The position numbers and the translations under genes are program-made. The notes beneath the pieces were generated by a model. That model was not told the DNA's origin. It saw only the letters and a list, made by a program, of their open reading frames with translations, and did not search any database. Positions 1 to 5,436 of a stretch of 5,436 nt of DNA are shown one piece after another (the first letter of the stretch is position 1; every line of letters begins with the position of its first letter). Source of the DNA: Oscillospiraceae bacterium (GTDB taxonomy: Bacteria; Bacillota_A; Clostridia; Oscillospirales; Ruminococcaceae); the NCBI GenBank assembly GCA_900766795.1, contig CAAFWX010000124.1:1-5436 (forward strand). Direction: 5' to 3'.

Positions 1-530
1 ACTTAAGCAGCGAAGAGTTTATCGGCTCGTTCATCTTCAACAGGGCTAATCCCAACAGCGTTGCTTATGCGCTGGACAGGGCTTACGACAACGGAATTGT
101 GCTGCGAGAGGAAATCTCAACGCAGTCGCTTTCGTTCCTGCAAATGGCAATGGACAAGCTGAGCCAAAGCAGCAAAACAAAGCAGAGCCTTCGTCTTGCG
201 CTGCTGCCTGTGGAGGACATTCTCTACGGCTTCTGGGGCTGTATCGGCGACAACATCACCGACCTCGAAACCAAAAACATCATCTACTGCGGCAAGGGCG
301 TTGAGCGTCTGGATTTGTATTTCCGCCTGAAATTTCCTTTCAGCGAGATAAACGAGGAGTTTGAGAGGCTTTGCCGCCACCTTAGAAGCGTGCCGAAGAA
401 AACTCCCTACCGCTATAACACTAAGCAGCTCTCCACGCTGGTTGAGATTATCGGCGAGGGCGAGAATTATGTTTCATCAATTCCTGCGGCGCTTTACAGC
501 CTTGGGCATTTGTTTGAGAATAAAATCTGA
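1..530 (+). CDS. Alpha-E (DUF403) domain protein, C-terminal part
   Basis: The reading frame is open from the left edge (first full codon at position 3) to TGA at 528-530, so the true start lies upstream and 175 codons are seen. The protein has the all-helical pattern of the alpha-E family (DUF403, COG2307). A near-N-terminal block reads FNRANPNSVAYALDRAYDNG and continues with VLREEIS; it matches the family's FDRxNPxSI...AR.NAR.VRDxIS signature. Near visible residue 75 there is FWGCIGDNI, and after it KGVERLDLYFRL, matching the family's LER-containing helix. Family members are about 300 residues, so a little under half is missing. Alpha-E proteins have no established biochemical activity. They are known from conserved operons with a circularly permuted ATP-grasp ligase and a transglutaminase-like protein, where a role in peptide-bond metabolism has been predicted. 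The next gene, 9 nt downstream, is exactly such a transglutaminase. No signal peptide can be assessed. Family call is confident; function is unknown. Confidence 0.88.
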   Translation, partial: LSSEEFIGSFIFNRANPNSVAYALDRAYDNGIVLREEISTQSLSFLQMAMDKLSQSSKTKQSLRLALLPVEDILYGFWGCIGDNITDLETKNIIYCGKGVERLDLYFRLKFPFSEINEEFERLCRHLRSVPKKTPYRYNTKQLSTLVEIIGEGENYVSSIPAALYSLGHLFENKI

Positions 531-539
531 GGAGGATTT

Positions 540-1325
540 ATGGCAAAGCTGATTTTTAACTACACCACAAAGCTCACCTTTGACGACTATGTGAGAGAAC
601 ATTCGGTGGCGCTTCGCTGTATCCCCCCCGAAACGCCGACCCAGCATATTCTGTCCTGCGAGCTTTCACTCACGCCGTTTATGTCAACCTGCCGCACGGT
701 TGACGCTTTCGGAAACATCGTGACAACAGGGTATCTTAAATCGGAGCACCGCTTCCTTGATTTTGAGATTCGCGGCAGCGCCGAAACGGACAGCGGAAAA
801 CCACGCACCGACTTCATGCCCTGCTACCGCTATCAGAGCAGGCTGACAAAGCCCGACGTGGCTTTGAATGAGTTCTACGAAGCGCTTAAAGCCCAATGCA
901 GCGCAGGGCTTCCGACCGACAGAATCACTTTCTTCTCGGGGAAGCTAAACGAAATCTTCTCCTATGTCAAGAACACCACGACGATAAAGACCACTGCCGC
1001 CGAGGCGTTTGCGCAGAAAAAGGGCGTCTGTCAGGACTTTACGCACATCATGCTTTCGCTGCTGCGCATGGACGGAATCCCCTGCCGATACATCGCGGGG
1101 CTTGCGGGCTGCGACGGCGAAACGCACAGCTGGCTTGAATACTGGGACGGCGACTGCTGGCGCGGCTTTGACGTCACAAACAACTGCCCCGTAAACGACT
1201 TTTATCTCACGCTGTCGCAAGGGCGCGACTTCTCCGACTGCGCCATAGACAGAGGGGTGATGATTGGAAACTACACGCGTCAGCTTCAGCTGGTAAACAG
1301 CCGGCTGTATTCCGACGTCGGATAA
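540..1325 (+). CDS. Transglutaminase-like cysteine protease-fold protein
   Basis: This 261-residue protein has the two-part layout of the COG1305 family found beside alpha-E genes. The N-terminal beta region (about 1-110) contains DAFGN at 55-59, the usual D.FGN turn. The papain-like core follows at about 130-215. The catalytic triad is visible: C164 in KKGVCQDFTH, H196 in ETHSWLEYW and D211 in GFDVTNN. The tail has GNYTRQLQLV (243-252), the normal terminal strand. No signal peptide or membrane segment is present, so it should be cytosolic. The expected activity is hydrolysis or transfer at an amide bond; the substrate is unknown. The start is supported by GAGGAGG at 529-535, which overlaps the upstream stop and sits 4 nt before the ATG, implying co-translation with the alpha-E gene. 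Length is slightly under the 270-300 residues usual for the family, but no domain appears to be missing. Confidence 0.92.
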   Translation: MAKLIFNYTTKLTFDDYVREHSVALRCIPPETPTQHILSCELSLTPFMSTCRTVDAFGNIVTTGYLKSEHRFLDFEIRGSAETDSGKPRTDFMPCYRYQSRLTKPDVALNEFYEALKAQCSAGLPTDRITFFSGKLNEIFSYVKNTTTIKTTAAEAFAQKKGVCQDFTHIMLSLLRMDGIPCRYIAGLAGCDGETHSWLEYWDGDCWRGFDVTNNCPVNDFYLTLSQGRDFSDCAIDRGVMIGNYTRQLQLVNSRLYSDVG

Positions 1326-1361
1326 AAAGACAAATTTTTAAAGGAACAGGGAGAATCAGAG

Positions 1362-2297
1362 ATGATACAAACAATAGCAAAAGCGGCGCTCGCCGTAAAC
1401 GAGGCGCTTGTCGTTCAGAAAAACACCATCACTCACGGAAACGGAAAACGCCTGTGCCTTGTCACGGGAACTCACGGCGACGAACTGGAGGGACAATATC
1501 TTGCGTGGCTTCTCGGGAAAACGCTTAACGACAATCTCGACAAGCTGAACGGCACGGTGGACATCTACCCCGCGCTGAACCCGATGGGCATTGATTCCAT
1601 CACGCGCGGCGTGCCGATGTTCGACCTTGACATGAACCGCATTTTCCCCGGCTCAAAGGACGGAACGATGATTGAGAGCGTCTGCGCTTCCATTGTTGAG
1701 GACCTTTCGGGCGCGGACATCTGCATTGACGTTCACGCAAGCAACATTTTCCTGAAAGAGATTCCGCAGATTCGTATTAATGTCAACACCGCGGACGAGC
1801 TTATCCCCTACGCAAAAATGCTGAACGTTGATTTCATCTGGGTACACGAGGCGGCTACCGTTCTCGAATCCACCCTCGCTTATTCGCTCAATTCCACGGG
1901 CACAAAAATGCTGGTGTGCGAGATGGGCGTTGGTATGAGGATAACAAAAGAGTACTGCTTCCAGCTGCTCGACGGCATACTGAATCTCATGAAAAATCTC
2001 GGTATGTGGAGCGGCGAGGTTCCCCCTGTCAGAGAGCCGATTATTTCTGTCGGCAAAACGGTTGGCTTTGTGAACTCGGACGCTGCGGGCGTGTTCGTTC
2101 CCTGCGTTGAGTTCGGTGCAAAGGTAAAGGCAGGCGACCACATCGGCGATGTTCTCGACCCGCTCAGCGGCACTGTTGCCGAAAAGGTCAGCGCTGTCTG
2201 CGACGGAATCATCTTCACGCTGCGTGAATATCCGATTGTGTTCGGCGGCTCGCTGCTTGCGAGAATACTCGATTTCGGGGAGGGCGAAGCGGTATGA
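1362..2297 (+). CDS. AstE/AspA-family (M14-related) zinc deacylase, catalytically intact
   Basis: This 311-residue protein belongs to the succinylglutamate desuccinylase/aspartoacylase family, metallo-hydrolases that remove an acyl group from an amino group. All key positions are visible: zinc ligands H38 and E41 in GTHGDELEG, H125 in IDVHAS, the substrate-binding pair N92-R93 in DLDMNRIFPG, an arginine at 82 just before it, and the catalytic glutamate E187 in VCEMGVG. The C-terminal part (about 228-305) is the family's lipoyl-like beta domain, with VKAGDHIGDVLDPLSG and later DGIIF. There is no signal peptide, so it should be cytosolic. The natural substrate cannot be told. The gene is not in an arginine-degradation (ast) cluster, and the alpha-E/transglutaminase neighbours suggest a peptide-like or N-acylated product of that system (inference). 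The start is supported by AGGGAG at 1348-1353, 8 nt before the ATG. The gap to the upstream gene is 36 nt with no clear promoter. Confidence 0.9.
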   Translation: MIQTIAKAALAVNEALVVQKNTITHGNGKRLCLVTGTHGDELEGQYLAWLLGKTLNDNLDKLNGTVDIYPALNPMGIDSITRGVPMFDLDMNRIFPGSKDGTMIESVCASIVEDLSGADICIDVHASNIFLKEIPQIRINVNTADELIPYAKMLNVDFIWVHEAATVLESTLAYSLNSTGTKMLVCEMGVGMRITKEYCFQLLDGILNLMKNLGMWSGEVPPVREPIISVGKTVGFVNSDAAGVFVPCVEFGAKVKAGDHIGDVLDPLSGTVAEKVSAVCDGIIFTLREYPIVFGGSLLARILDFGEGEAV

Positions 2298-3220
2298 AAA
2301 AGGAAGTATTATATTCGCTCAAATCCCCGTACAGAGAGCAGCTTGACGTTATCGGCTTCCGCTTCGGCGAGGGTAAAAAGACGCTTGCGCTGGTCGGCGC
2401 TATGCGCGGAAACGAGATTCAGCAGATGTACGTTTGCTCGCAGCTGGTTCAGGAACTCAAAAAGCTTGAAGCCCGCGGAGAACTTGTCGAGGGTCACGAA
2501 ATTCTCATAATCCCCTGCGTAAACTACTATTCCATGAACATCGGAAAGCGCTTCTGGACGATGGACAACACAGACATCAACCGCATGTTTCCGGGCTACG
2601 ACCTCGGCGAAACCACCCAGCGAATTGCGTGCGGTGTTTTTGAGAAGATTCAGGGATATGAATACGGCATTCAGCTTGCAAGCTTCTATCAGGAGGGCAG
2701 CTTCCTCCCCCACGTCAAGATGATGGAAACCGACATCATTGACCCCGAGCTAATGAAGCTGTTCGGAATGCAGTTCGGCATTATCAGAAAGCCGCGTCCG
2801 TATGACACCACAACGCTTAACTACAACTGGCAGATTTGGGACACGAAGGCTTTTTCGCTGTACACCAACGCAACCGACACCATCGACGAGCCATCTGCTC
2901 AAACTGCGATAATGGCGGTTATGCGCTTCCTTTCAAAGACAGGTATCATCACCCGCAGGGTTCACGCGGGCTACAACACTGAGCTTGTTTCCGAAAACGA
3001 AATTCGGCAGGTTCACACAAAAACCTCGGGAATACTCACCGCCTGCGTAAAAACAGGGCAATACGTTGAGGAAAACGACCTGCTCGCGCGAATCAACGAC
3101 CCGCTTGACGGCGAGCTGAAATCCGAAATCCGCGCGGAAGACGCGGGCACGGTTTATTTCCAGTACAACAAGCCGCTTATCAACGAACAGACGGTTTGCT
3201 TCAAGCTGATTAAGGGCTGA
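2294..3220 (+). CDS. AstE/AspA-like protein lacking zinc ligands (probable pseudoenzyme)
   Basis: This 308-residue protein is a paralogue of the preceding gene, with the same length and the same order of landmarks. The first metal motif is AMRGNEIQQ: R38 replaces the zinc histidine while E41 is kept. The third ligand region reads GIQLASFYQ; ungapped alignment puts A129 where the other protein has H125. The segment holding the catalytic glutamate aligns to FSLYTNAT, giving about Y190 in place of E187. NTDINRMFPG (92-101) and R86 are retained, as is the C-terminal beta domain (about 232-306, including INDPLDGEL). It therefore probably cannot hydrolyse by the family mechanism, but may still bind a related ligand or its partner. 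The ATG overlaps the upstream TGA as ATGA (2294-2297), and GGGGAGGG (2277-2284) lies 9 nt before it, so translation is coupled. The frame is intact, so this is a maintained protein and not a decaying gene. Family membership is confident; loss of activity is inference. Confidence 0.85.
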   Translation: MKKEVLYSLKSPYREQLDVIGFRFGEGKKTLALVGAMRGNEIQQMYVCSQLVQELKKLEARGELVEGHEILIIPCVNYYSMNIGKRFWTMDNTDINRMFPGYDLGETTQRIACGVFEKIQGYEYGIQLASFYQEGSFLPHVKMMETDIIDPELMKLFGMQFGIIRKPRPYDTTTLNYNWQIWDTKAFSLYTNATDTIDEPSAQTAIMAVMRFLSKTGIITRRVHAGYNTELVSENEIRQVHTKTSGILTACVKTGQYVEENDLLARINDPLDGELKSEIRAEDAGTVYFQYNKPLINEQTVCFKLIKG

Positions 3221-3239
3221 CAAAAAGCTTTACCTCCAT

Positions 3240-3274
3240 AAAAAAACGCTGTACCGAAAAAGTACAGCGTTTTT
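3240..3274. terminator. Bidirectional intrinsic terminator between convergent genes
   Basis: A perfect 8-bp stem CGCTGTAC (3247-3254) / GTACAGCG (3262-3269) encloses a 7-nt loop. It is flanked by an A-run (3240-3246) on the left and a T-run (3270-3274) on the right, which also pair. Read on + it ends the alpha-E to M14 operon 20 nt after its stop codon. Read on - it ends the lipoprotein gene, whose stop codon is only 2 nt away, and gives a 7-T tail. Confidence 0.93.
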
Positions 3275-3276
3275 AT

Positions 3277-4752
3277 TTATTCGTTCATGTTATCAAACCA
3301 GCAATTGTATGCGGCTTTGATACAGTTGTTCAGGATGGAGTAAACTCCGTTGTCCGCCGTGCCTGAGCTGCTTCCGCTGGTGCAGATTGCAACACCCGTG
3401 CCGTCCGACGGGTCGTAATACAGCCCGCAGACGTTTCCGAGCGCCTGTCCCGGGTGACCGTATATCGTTCTTCCCTCCACTATATTTCCGTCGTAGATTC
3501 TCGTGCAAAGCCCCATGTCGAAGCTGCCACCCGTCTTGTACCAGACAGAGTTCACCAGCTTCACCGCTTCGGGACTCAGAATATGCTTTCCGTTGAAGCT
3601 GCCGTCACCCGATATCATCATTCCAATCCGCGCGAGGTCGGGGCAGGAAATCAAAAGCTCGGTGTTGGCGGTGAAATAGCTTTCGCCAAGCTCATAGCCG
3701 CGGTAGTACTCGCAGTCGCGGAAGCTATGCTTCGGTGTGTAATTAAGCTCCCCGCCGAGGTAGACGTTTGCAATCCTGCTGCGGTCGGATATCTGGTCTA
3801 TTGCATATCCCGCATTCAGCCCCATCGGCGCGAAAAGGTTGGCGTAAGCATACTCGCAGAAATACTCCCCCGAAACACGCTCAATCACGGCGCCCATAAC
3901 TCCCGCGCCGAAATTCGTGTAGGAATATGCCGCGCCCACAGAACCTGTGCTGCTGTTCGGAAGAAGCTCCTCAATCGGCGTGTATACGCCGCCCTTAATG
4001 CCGTATTTATAGTTCACCGCGCTCTGATAGGCGGCGGTGTCGCCGATTCCCGCGGTATGGGTCAGAAGATTCCACAGCTTCACGGGAGTATTTCCCTTAA
4101 AGGGAAGCCCCGTAAGCTCGGCAAGGTCGGAATCGGGGGTAAGCTCCCCCTTGTCGTAAAGCGTCATAAGCGAAAGCGCCGCCACAAACTTCGACACGCT
4201 CGCAACGCGATAAACCGTGTCGTCGTCGCACAGCACGCCGTTTTCCTTGTCGGCATAGCCCGTGTTGTATGTATGCACAATCCCGCTTTGGTCGAACAGC
4301 GCAACGGAAAGCCCTGTCACATAGCTGCTGTCCGCCGCCTGCTTCAAAAGCACGTCAAGGTCGGAGCGGGTGTATTCGTATGCGGTTTCATTGCTCGGAG
4401 CGCTGTTGTCCTGTTTGTTGGTTTCTTCGGCAGGCTTCACGCTCTCGGATTCCTGCGAAGCGGATTCTTCGCTCGTTTCGGTTTCCACAGTTTGCTTGTC
4501 CTGCTCGTTGGGAGCGTTTTCCGAGGTTTCGGCGGATTCTTCGTTGGTCTGCACCGTGGCGGTTTCGGCGGTAGTTTCGGGGAGCACCTCAGCTTCGGAT
4601 GAGGTCACGCTCTGCTCCGTATCTGCGGGTTCAAGCAACACGATACCGTTTTCCTGCACTGGGGTGTTTTCGTCGGGAAGGCTTTCTTCCGCGCCCGAAC
4701 AGCCGCAGAGCAGCGACACGCATAGCAGCACGGCTATTAATCGTCTTTTCAA
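3277..4752 (-). CDS. Lipoprotein with serine beta-lactamase-fold hydrolase domain
   Basis: This 491-residue protein has three parts. Residues 1-18 are a lipoprotein signal: KRR, a short hydrophobic core, and LCGC with C18 as the predicted lipidated cysteine. Residues 19-124 form a disordered tether rich in Glu, Ser and Thr, with 28 acidic residues, 3 lysines and no aromatic residue. Residues 125-491 are a Beta-lactamase (PF00144, class C/esterase-like) domain with S185-V-S-K188 holding the nucleophile, Y278-T-N280 as the second motif, and H433-P-G435 in the KTG position. NLLTHTAGI (228-236) is a further family landmark. It should act outside the membrane as a serine peptidase, esterase or cell-wall-related hydrolase. 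True beta-lactamase activity is not implied, since HxG is common in non-lactamase members. The start is TTG, justified under its ribosome binding site entry. It is transcribed alone, convergent with the operon, from a good promoter. Confidence 0.9.
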   Translation of the reverse strand: MKRRLIAVLLCVSLLCGCSGAEESLPDENTPVQENGIVLLEPADTEQSVTSSEAEVLPETTAETATVQTNEESAETSENAPNEQDKQTVETETSEESASQESESVKPAEETNKQDNSAPSNETAYEYTRSDLDVLLKQAADSSYVTGLSVALFDQSGIVHTYNTGYADKENGVLCDDDTVYRVASVSKFVAALSLMTLYDKGELTPDSDLAELTGLPFKGNTPVKLWNLLTHTAGIGDTAAYQSAVNYKYGIKGGVYTPIEELLPNSSTGSVGAAYSYTNFGAGVMGAVIERVSGEYFCEYAYANLFAPMGLNAGYAIDQISDRSRIANVYLGGELNYTPKHSFRDCEYYRGYELGESYFTANTELLISCPDLARIGMMISGDGSFNGKHILSPEAVKLVNSVWYKTGGSFDMGLCTRIYDGNIVEGRTIYGHPGQALGNVCGLYYDPSDGTGVAICTSGSSSGTADNGVYSILNNCIKAAYNCWFDNMNE

Positions 4753-4759
4753 ATTTCAG

Positions 4760-4765
4760 CACCTC
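4760..4765 (-). promoter_or_regulatory. Ribosome binding site fixing a TTG start
   Basis: On the minus strand GAGGTG lies 7 nt before TTG (4752-4750). An in-frame TGA stop occurs two codons upstream (4758-4756), so no upstream start is possible. Starting at this TTG gives a complete lipoprotein signal sequence (KRR, hydrophobic core, LCGC). The next in-frame starts would cut into that signal. Confidence 0.85.
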
Positions 4766-4785
4766 AATCTGTATTCAATAGTAAC

Positions 4786-4814
4786 AGTATAGCACTTTTT
4801 GTCGGATTTGGCAA
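4786..4814 (-). promoter_or_regulatory. Sigma-A-type promoter of the lipoprotein hydrolase gene
   Basis: Read on the minus strand, TTGCCA (4814-4809) and TATACT (4791-4786) are separated by exactly 17 nt. The -10 is preceded by TGC, which makes an extended -10. The expected transcription start is near 4779, giving a leader of about 27 nt that carries the GAGGTG site. Confidence 0.82.
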
Positions 4815-4874
4815 TAGCGCGGCTAAAAAAACAGGGATAAACGCTCCTGCCAATGATTAGCAACGGGAATATGT

Positions 4875-4899
4875 TCATCTCTAAGAGTTTTAGAGAAGA
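4875..4899. repeat. Inverted repeat / small hairpin
   Basis: Arms TCTCTAA (4878-4884) and TTAGAGA (4890-4896) are perfect reverse complements around a 5-nt spacer. Pairing extends outward by two more pairs across one A-A mismatch. There is no T-run on either side, so it is a poor terminator; an operator or a chance hairpin is possible. Confidence 0.5.
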
Positions 4900-4931
4900 T
4901 TATAATACATATTGGGAAGATTGTTATACTT
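4895..4931. repeat. Direct repeat pair, 16 nt, 21-nt period
   Basis: GAAGATTATAATACAT (4895-4910) and GAAGATTGTTATACTT (4916-4931) agree at 13 of 16 positions. Their starts are 21 nt apart, close to two helical turns, as expected for binding sites on the same face of DNA. No third copy is seen in the adjacent sequence. Confidence 0.45.
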
Positions 4932-5027
4932 ACTCGTGCGTGCGCGTGTTTCTTCCGGCAGCGAAAAGGGCATAACAATGCGGTGCGGATTATTTTTGCG
5001 TGATTATCATTCTGGGAATAATATTGA

Positions 5028-5056
5028 TTGTGAAAAAAATATCGATATGGTATAAT
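5028..5056 (+). promoter_or_regulatory. Sigma-A-type promoter of the phosphofructokinase gene
   Basis: TTGTGA (5028-5033), a 17-nt spacer and a perfect TATAAT (5051-5056) form the promoter. TGG immediately before the -10 makes it an extended -10. The predicted start is near 5063, leaving a leader of about 34 nt that contains the ribosome binding site. The spacer contains a perfect 10-bp palindrome, ATATCGATAT (5039-5048). Confidence 0.85.
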
Positions 5057-5096
5057 AAACTTGTTAGACATAAAAGTACAAACGGAGGAAACAGCT

Positions 5097-5436
5097 ATGT
5101 TCAATGTTGCAGTTGCACAATCGGGCGGACCTACCGCCGCAATCAACGCTTCTCTTGCAGGAGTATTCTCGGGAGCGGAAGCGCACCCCGAAATTGACGA
5201 AATCTACGGCGCAGAAAACGGCATTGAGGGTATCCTCAACGACAGGCTTTACAACCTGCGCAACATCATTATGGACGAGCACGACAAGGAGCTTCTGATG
5301 AAAACTCCCTCGACAATTCTCGGCTCCTGCCGCTTCAAGCTAAAGGATTATGATGAGGACGAGGAAAGCTACCTCAAAATCCTCGACACCTTCTACAAGC
5401 ACAACATCAAGGCATTCTTCTACATCGGCGGAAACG
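5097..5436 (+). CDS. 6-phosphofructokinase, N-terminal part (probably PPi-dependent type)
   Basis: The gene runs off the right edge after 113 full codons with no stop. The product phosphorylates fructose 6-phosphate in glycolysis, in the cytosol. The N-terminus has AVAQSGGPTAAINASLAGV (5-23), the nucleotide/diphosphate-binding glycine loop of the PfkA superfamily. GSCRFKL (76-82) and FFYIGGN at the window edge (107-113) follow the pattern of the clostridial subgroup annotated as diphosphate-fructose-6-phosphate 1-phosphotransferase, whose motif continues as GGNDS. The residue that distinguishes PPi from ATP use comes just after the edge; only its first base, g, is visible, so donor choice is inference. 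GGAGG (5084-5088) lies 8 nt before the ATG, and a strong promoter precedes it. This looks like a highly expressed housekeeping gene unrelated to the operon at the left. Confidence 0.9.
   Translation, partial: MFNVAVAQSGGPTAAINASLAGVFSGAEAHPEIDEIYGAENGIEGILNDRLYNLRNIIMDEHDKELLMKTPSTILGSCRFKLKDYDEDEESYLKILDTFYKHNIKAFFYIGGN

Larger units (their letters stand above)
4815..5020. other. Divergent intergenic region without a recognisable gene
   Basis: The gap between the lipoprotein start and the phosphofructokinase start is 344 nt; after removing the two promoters about 200 nt remain. The short reading frames here have no ribosome binding site and no protein-like composition. The stretch contains a hairpin, a pair of near-identical direct repeats and an ATTATAAT element that reads as TATAAT on both strands (4899-4906). 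It also has a loose 8-bp inverted pair, ATTGTTAT (4920-4927) and ATAACAAT (4972-4979). On the minus strand ATAACA (4927-4922), 17 nt, TATAAT (4904-4899) could be a weak second promoter. On the plus strand TGTTATACT (4922-4930) resembles an extended -10 without a matching -35. I see no tRNA or known riboswitch. Confidence 0.6.

Noticed and set aside
1653..2141. A 162-codon minus-strand frame inside the first M14-like gene
   Set aside because: It is antisense to a gene whose zinc and catalytic motifs are intact; no independent start signals.
2294..3220. The second M14-like gene as a decaying pseudogene
   Set aside because: The frame is complete, the length matches its paralogue, and it has a strong ribosome binding site with a preserved substrate-binding motif and C-terminal domain. 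A maintained non-catalytic protein fits better.
3454..4602. A 382-codon open frame on the + strand, antisense to the lipoprotein gene
   Set aside because: It lies entirely opposite a gene with clear catalytic motifs, has no good ribosome binding site, and its product is an Arg/Val/His-rich sequence with no recognisable domain. It is open because of codon bias in the real gene.
3277..4752. An antibiotic-resistance beta-lactamase
   Set aside because: The SxxK, YxN and HxG pattern with a lipoprotein anchor is shared by many esterases and peptidases of this fold; nothing in the sequence or neighbours points to beta-lactam resistance.
4370..4792. A 140-codon + strand frame rich in Ser, Val and Cys that resembles a secreted protein
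   Set aside because: It is the antisense reading of the repetitive Glu/Ser/Thr tether and extends into the minus-strand promoter; its composition mirrors those codons.
4920..4979. Inverted pair ATTGTTAT / ATAACAAT separated by 44 nt, resembling split Rex half-sites
   Set aside because: An 8-nt pair at that distance is expected by chance in about 300 nt of AT-rich DNA, and Rex sites need the halves within one 18-bp palindrome.
4823..5146. A 107-codon minus-strand frame spanning the divergent intergenic region
   Set aside because: It starts inside the phosphofructokinase coding sequence, crosses that gene's promoter, has no convincing ribosome binding site and no domain-like sequence.

Overview
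The window looks like chromosomal DNA from a Gram-positive anaerobe of the Clostridia, possibly a gut Ruminococcaceae/Oscillospiraceae relative. This is an inference from strong GGAGG-type ribosome binding sites, canonical -35/-10 promoters (two with extended -10), a diderm-independent lipoprotein signal, a cysteine-rich secreted enzyme, and a 6-phosphofructokinase whose N-terminus resembles the pyrophosphate-dependent type of such bacteria. No rRNA, tRNA, mobile element or CRISPR array is visible.

Region 1 (1-3274, + strand) is the 3' part of an operon. It holds the C-terminal 175 codons of an alpha-E (DUF403) protein, a cytosolic transglutaminase-like cysteine protease-fold protein, and two tandem homologues of the succinylglutamate desuccinylase/aspartoacylase (AstE/AspA, M14-related) family. 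The operon ends at a strong hairpin terminator. Alpha-E and transglutaminase-like genes usually accompany a circularly permuted ATP-grasp ligase, which would lie upstream of this window. That module has been predicted to make and process peptide-like amide bonds. The two M14-like genes would add a metal-dependent amide or ester hydrolase.

The most notable point is that the first M14-like protein keeps every catalytic landmark (H38, E41, H125, E187), whereas the second has lost both zinc histidines and the catalytic glutamate (R38, A129 and about Y190 at the aligned positions) but keeps the DxNR-FPG substrate-binding motif and the C-terminal beta domain. The genes overlap by ATGA, so an active enzyme and an apparent pseudoenzyme are translationally coupled.

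Region 2 (3277-4814, - strand) is a convergent single gene with its own promoter and a TTG start. It encodes a lipoprotein with a long acidic, disordered tether and a serine beta-lactamase-fold hydrolase domain. It shares the bidirectional terminator with region 1.

Region 3 (4815-5096) is a gene-free divergent intergenic stretch with inverted and direct repeats. It leads into an excellent promoter for the last gene, a 6-phosphofructokinase cut by the right edge (5097 onward).
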